Of a stretch of DNA of 64,000 nucleotides, positions 63,802 to 64,000 are shown in pieces. Where the stretch lies: positions 1 to 64,000 of the forward strand of contig NZ_JALLIK010000102.1 of NCBI RefSeq assembly GCF_023093595.1. The letters run 5' to 3'. The translations under genes were made by a program, and so were the position numbers. Under the pieces are notes generated by a model. That model did not search any database. It was not told where the DNA came from and saw only the letters and a program-made list of their open reading frames with translations. This DNA is from Thauera aromatica_A. Its GTDB lineage: Bacteria > Pseudomonadota > Gammaproteobacteria > Burkholderiales > Rhodocyclaceae. Within the stretch, counting starts at the first letter, position 1. Each line of letters begins with the position of its first letter.

Positions 63802-64000
63802 CGTCCGGTTCTCCTTGCCTCCTTGCGAGGCATAGCGTGACGGCAAGCCGCATCGCACCGCCCGCGTCGATTCGAGAGCCTGCCGCCCGTTCGCTCGCGC
63901 GGGGCCCGCAGGGCACGGCGTGCGAGTGCCGGTGTCGGCCGGATCGAGCGGCGAACGGATCGCTACCCGGCCCGCAGTGCCGTGTCGAGCTGATCGACGA

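Noticed and set aside
63963..64000. Possible 3' end of a minus-strand gene ending VDQLDTALRAG before a TAG
   Set aside because: Eleven codons at the window edge are too short to support a gene, and no family was recognised.

Overview
The window is high-GC DNA with a gene complement typical of a betaproteobacterium. The conserved neighbourhoods carAB-greA-yhbY-rlmE-ftsH-folP-glmM, hrcA-nadK-recN, fur-bamE-dapB and pstSCAB, together with CoA-thioester catabolism, lutABC-type lactate oxidation and several TRAP transporter parts, suggest the Rhodocyclales (Thauera, Azoarcus or Aromatoleum-like). That placement is inferred from gene content, since no marker phylogeny could be run. No rRNA, complete tRNA gene, CRISPR array or prophage was seen.

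Left part (1-5.0 kb) is scarred. The right end of an IS66-like element cuts an iron-containing alcohol dehydrogenase (Fe-ADH) gene down to its last 20 codons. An intact succinate-semialdehyde-type aldehyde dehydrogenase follows, then a second Fe-ADH fragment that lacks its N-terminal half and carries a frameshift. Next come a DUF4143 ATPase, preceded by three 13-bp direct repeats at an exact 22-bp period, and an FAD oxidoreductase.

5.2-12.0 kb is a transport and control unit: TAXI-type TRAP binding protein, fused TRAP permease, DUF1850 protein, and a DctB/DctD two-component pair that overlaps by ATGA. A consensus sigma-54 promoter stands directly in front of the binding protein, so DctD is the probable activator of its own neighbours. 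12.2-16.4 kb holds a ferritin-like protein, a NYN/OST-HTH putative nuclease, a glycerophosphodiester phosphodiesterase and an MltB-type lytic transglycosylase. 16.5-20.7 kb is a GntR regulator divergent from lldEFG (lutABC), with a TGGTNNNACCA operator just downstream of the operon promoter.

20.8-33.9 kb is the most interesting catabolic block. Nine genes on the minus strand (BadH-like SDR, atypical crotonase, second SDR, acyl-CoA dehydrogenase, benzoate-CoA-ligase-family ligase, enoyl-CoA hydratase, orphan DctP-type TRAP binding protein, 4HBT thioesterase, Pat-type acyltransferase) face a plus-strand hydratase and a TetR regulator. Two nearly identical palindromic operators lie between the two arms. 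The block looks like CoA-dependent beta-oxidation of an alicyclic or aromatic carboxylic acid, substrate unknown. A 145-bp MITE-like element supplies the last codons of the acyl-CoA dehydrogenase.

33.9-64 kb is mostly housekeeping: ubiG, an OmpA protein, an MTA/SAH deaminase-type hydrolase, a Ser/Thr kinase fused to a cyclic-nucleotide-binding-like domain, hemH, hrcA, nadK, recN, fur, bamE, dapB, a soluble hybrid histidine kinase, carA-carB-greA (carA has a terminator-like hairpin in its leader), yhbY, rlmE, ftsH (TTG start), folP, glmM, a Pho-box-controlled pstSCAB operon without phoU immediately downstream, and a CDF metal exporter. Between ftsH and folP about 160 bp folds into a row of five hairpins and is probably a dispersed intergenic repeat. 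The last 200 bases hold no gene that can be supported.
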